From an uncultured Bacilli bacterium (GTDB lineage: Bacteria > Bacillota_I > Bacilli_A > RF39 > UBA660): DNA of 7,439 nucleotides. Position 1 is the first letter of the stretch, and each line of letters begins with the position of its first letter. Below, piece after piece: positions 5,594 through 7,439 of this stretch. The stretch is taken from positions 1 through 7,439 of the forward strand of contig CALVHJ010000067.1 in NCBI GenBank assembly GCA_944327425.1, given 5' to 3'. A model generated the notes under the pieces. The model did no database searches. It saw nothing but the letters and a program-made list of their open reading frames with translations, and was not told where the DNA came from. The translations under genes and the position numbers were made by a program.

Positions 5594-7213
5594 TTATACT
5601 CTTTTCTGCAATACTTCTAAAAGAGCCGGAAGCATTTGTTTCTTTCTTGAAACTAAATCAGGAATATATACTCCTTCATAAACTTCATTTAAATCAAAAG
5701 CATCACTTATTATATCTTTAGCTTTACTATTATAAATAACATACGAACCATTCTTATAAACATCTGTTATAAAAAGAGCACAACATAAATAATTACCACT
5801 ACTAAGTTCATCTAATTTTTCAACATATTTATCTATTTCGGCCTCTATATCATTAAAATCCATTGTCATTACTTGAGCAATACCAAGCATATTATTACCA
5901 ATACTATATGATTTAAAATCTTGATTAATTAAATCATTTACACTCATACCACTTACACTAGAAGCTGCCTTAAACATAAGATATCCATACTCTTTAACAT
6001 CTACTCGAGCTATCTTAGCTAATTTAGAAGCTGCAAAAACATCTTCTTCTGTTGTTGTTGGTGATTTAAAAATAAGTGTATCTGATAAAATAGCACTAAG
6101 CATAATACCTGCTATATCTTTAGGAATGACTACCTTTTTTTCCACAAACATATTATAAATAATTGTACATGTACACCCAACCGGCATACTTCGAAAATTA
6201 ATTGGTACATTAGTCCCTATTGAACCCAAATTATGATGATCAATTATTTCAATAATCTCTGCCTCTTCTATTCCTATCGCACTTTGGGCAAGGGAATTAT
6301 GATCAACTAAAATAACTTTTTGTTTAGTATAATTATCAGCATTTGTAATTTTAAGCAAACCTAAGCATTCGTTCCTATTATTTACAATCGGATAATTTGT
6401 ATGTCCAACCCTACTAGCTAAATCCAAAAAATCAGTTCGATAAGCTTTACTATTAATGGTTACTGGTTTTGAATTTATATTAATAAGCTTAATTCTATTG
6501 CTAAGTAACACTTTATTAGCTGTCTCCAAGCTATTAAACTTACTTAAAATAACATTTACTTTATTCTTTTCCGCTTTCTTTAAAAGCTTACTTGGAAGAA
6601 CATGATTACCAGTTAAAACAATTAACTTAACCTTTGATTCTATAGCATATTCTAGTATTTTATATCTATCACCAACAATTAATATATCGGTATTAGTTAG
6701 CTCTACTTCTTCATGAAAAGTTTTACTTTGAAAAGAAGCCACCATCACATTACCTTTAATAATATCATCAAACTGTAACAAGGCAATACCATTTATACTA
6801 TTAACTATGTTATCATAACTAGTATCAACTTTTTCTTTATTTCCACTAATCAAAAACTTAGCTATTTCTTTTAATGTAACTAATCCCGTTAAATGCTTTT
6901 TTAAATCAACAAGAGGTATAGCTGTAACCCCTTCTTTTTGCATAAACATAAAAGCATCATAAATAGAATCATCTTCATGAGCTATCGCTTTCTTATTATA
7001 TTTAAGATCTTTTATTTTAACTTTCGTATCATTAAGATAATCAGGTTCTTTTATTTTAAAATAATTAATAGCAAATTTCGTTTCATTATTTAAATGTCCA
7101 AGCACTTTAGCAACCGTATTACCTCCCATCTCATTTAATAAATAAGACAAAGCAATACTAGCACACACACTATCAGTATCCGGATTACGATGTCCAAAAA
7201 TAAAAGTTTGCAT
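5594..7213 (-). CDS. ppaC: Manganese-dependent inorganic pyrophosphatase with regulatory CBS and DRTGG domains
   Basis: Cytoplasmic family II pyrophosphatase that hydrolyses PPi to two phosphates and so drives biosynthetic reactions forward. The 539-residue length matches the CBS-containing subclass; the plain form is about 310. The DHH domain is split by an insert. It begins with GHRNPDTDS (7-15; His8, Asp12 and Asp14 bind metal). A first CBS motif (about 66-122) follows, then a DRTGG domain (about 145-245, with VGDRYKILEYAI and LIVLTGNH) and a second CBS motif (about 250-292). The DHH domain resumes with VILVDHN (300-306), IIDHHNLGS (323-331) and LSDTLIFKSPTTTEED (376-391). The C-terminal DHHA2 domain carries SRKKQ (522-526), the phosphate-binding Arg/Lys. 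In characterised relatives the CBS pair binds adenine nucleotides (AMP and ADP inhibit, ATP and diadenosine polyphosphates activate). All key residues are present. The start ATG follows AGAGGGA. First gene of a two-gene unit. Confidence 0.96.
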   Translation of the reverse strand: MQTFIFGHRNPDTDSVCASIALSYLLNEMGGNTVAKVLGHLNNETKFAINYFKIKEPDYLNDTKVKIKDLKYNKKAIAHEDDSIYDAFMFMQKEGVTAIPLVDLKKHLTGLVTLKEIAKFLISGNKEKVDTSYDNIVNSINGIALLQFDDIIKGNVMVASFQSKTFHEEVELTNTDILIVGDRYKILEYAIESKVKLIVLTGNHVLPSKLLKKAEKNKVNVILSKFNSLETANKVLLSNRIKLININSKPVTINSKAYRTDFLDLASRVGHTNYPIVNNRNECLGLLKITNADNYTKQKVILVDHNSLAQSAIGIEEAEIIEIIDHHNLGSIGTNVPINFRSMPVGCTCTIIYNMFVEKKVVIPKDIAGIMLSAILSDTLIFKSPTTTEEDVFAASKLAKIARVDVKEYGYLMFKAASSVSGMSVNDLINQDFKSYSIGNNMLGIAQVMTMDFNDIEAEIDKYVEKLDELSSGNYLCCALFITDVYKNGSYVIYNSKAKDIISDAFDLNEVYEGVYIPDLVSRKKQMLPALLEVLQKRV

Positions 7214-7298
7214 AAAATCCCTCTTTCTCTAAATATAAACAATTTTTGCTGATATTCTTTATAATTCAATTTTTTATCACTTAATATTTATTATTTAT

Positions 7299-7327
7299 AT
7301 TCTATCAAAAAAAATGCCTAAAGTAAA
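7299..7327 (-). promoter_or_regulatory. Promoter of the pyrophosphatase-dehydrogenase unit
   Basis: On the minus strand TTTACT (7322-7327, 4 of 6), a 17-nt spacer and TAGAAT (7299-7304, 5 of 6) with an extended TG (TGATAGAAT). The predicted start near 7292 gives a leader of about 79 nt that is AT-rich and shows no obvious riboswitch or hairpin. Confidence 0.65.
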
Positions 7328-7439
7328 TTACTTGTAACATATAATAAAAGAGAAGATATTTAATTCGGTTGTATAATATTTAGTGTGTGTAACGAATAAG
7401 TTATATGCACTTTTTTGTAAACTAAAATGACATATAAGT

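Noticed and set aside
240..7213. A genome-wide code in which TGA means Trp
   Set aside because: The other large genes read through their full family length without an in-frame TGA, the Trp codons checked there are TGG, and the ATPase ends on TGA at the usual family C-terminus.
7372..7377. Plus-strand promoter with a perfect TATAAT
   Set aside because: No acceptable -35 lies 16-18 nt upstream, and no plus-strand gene starts before the window ends.

Overview
The window is very AT-rich, and every recognisable gene lies on the minus strand. Several things point to a low-GC Gram-positive bacterium of the Firmicutes/Bacilli type, perhaps a gut-associated Erysipelotrichales- or RF39-like lineage: strong Shine-Dalgarno sequences, a lipobox lipoprotein, a CBS-containing family II pyrophosphatase, a UPF0316 protein and an encoded tRNA CCA end. 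The finer placement is inference. UGA appears to be a stop in the main, because the AAA ATPase ends on TGA at its natural C-terminus and the Trp codons I checked in intact genes are TGG. Reading 5'->3' along the genes means reading from high to low coordinates.

Right block (about 7330 down to 4781): an extended -10 promoter drives a CBS/DRTGG-regulated Mn-dependent inorganic pyrophosphatase. A short-chain dehydrogenase follows 39 nt later, and a weak intrinsic terminator overlaps its stop codon. The two form a small operon.

Middle block (about 4774 to 3331): a single AAA_14/DUF4143 ATPase. Its own extended -10 promoter is overlaid by a 33-bp tandem direct repeat of about 2.6 copies, with an 18-nt core invariant in three copies. 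The copy nearest the gene covers the -35 position. The arrangement looks like an operator array and is the most unusual structure here. The ATPase keeps Walker A, Walker B and a C-terminal D...ExK (PD-(D/E)XK-like) signature. Its biological role is not known to me.

Left block (about 3334 to 240): five closely spaced genes, probably one operon. In order they are a zinc-ribbon protein with one membrane helix, a UPF0316 (DUF5698/DUF2179) membrane protein, a PF06541-type membrane protein, a NagZ-like GH3 lipoprotein and a Nudix hydrolase. The Nudix gene has a strong ribosome-binding site and an ATG, but an in-frame TGA at codon 17, where the family usually has Arg. It is a fresh nonsense mutation, a recoding or readthrough case, or a sequence error.

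Left edge: a tRNA-Cys(GCA) gene with a near-consensus promoter, a 9-bp hairpin in the predicted leader, and two overlapping dyads around the promoter. There is no gene-free stretch above 300 bases. The right edge (7214-7439) holds the pyrophosphatase promoter and otherwise nothing I can assign.
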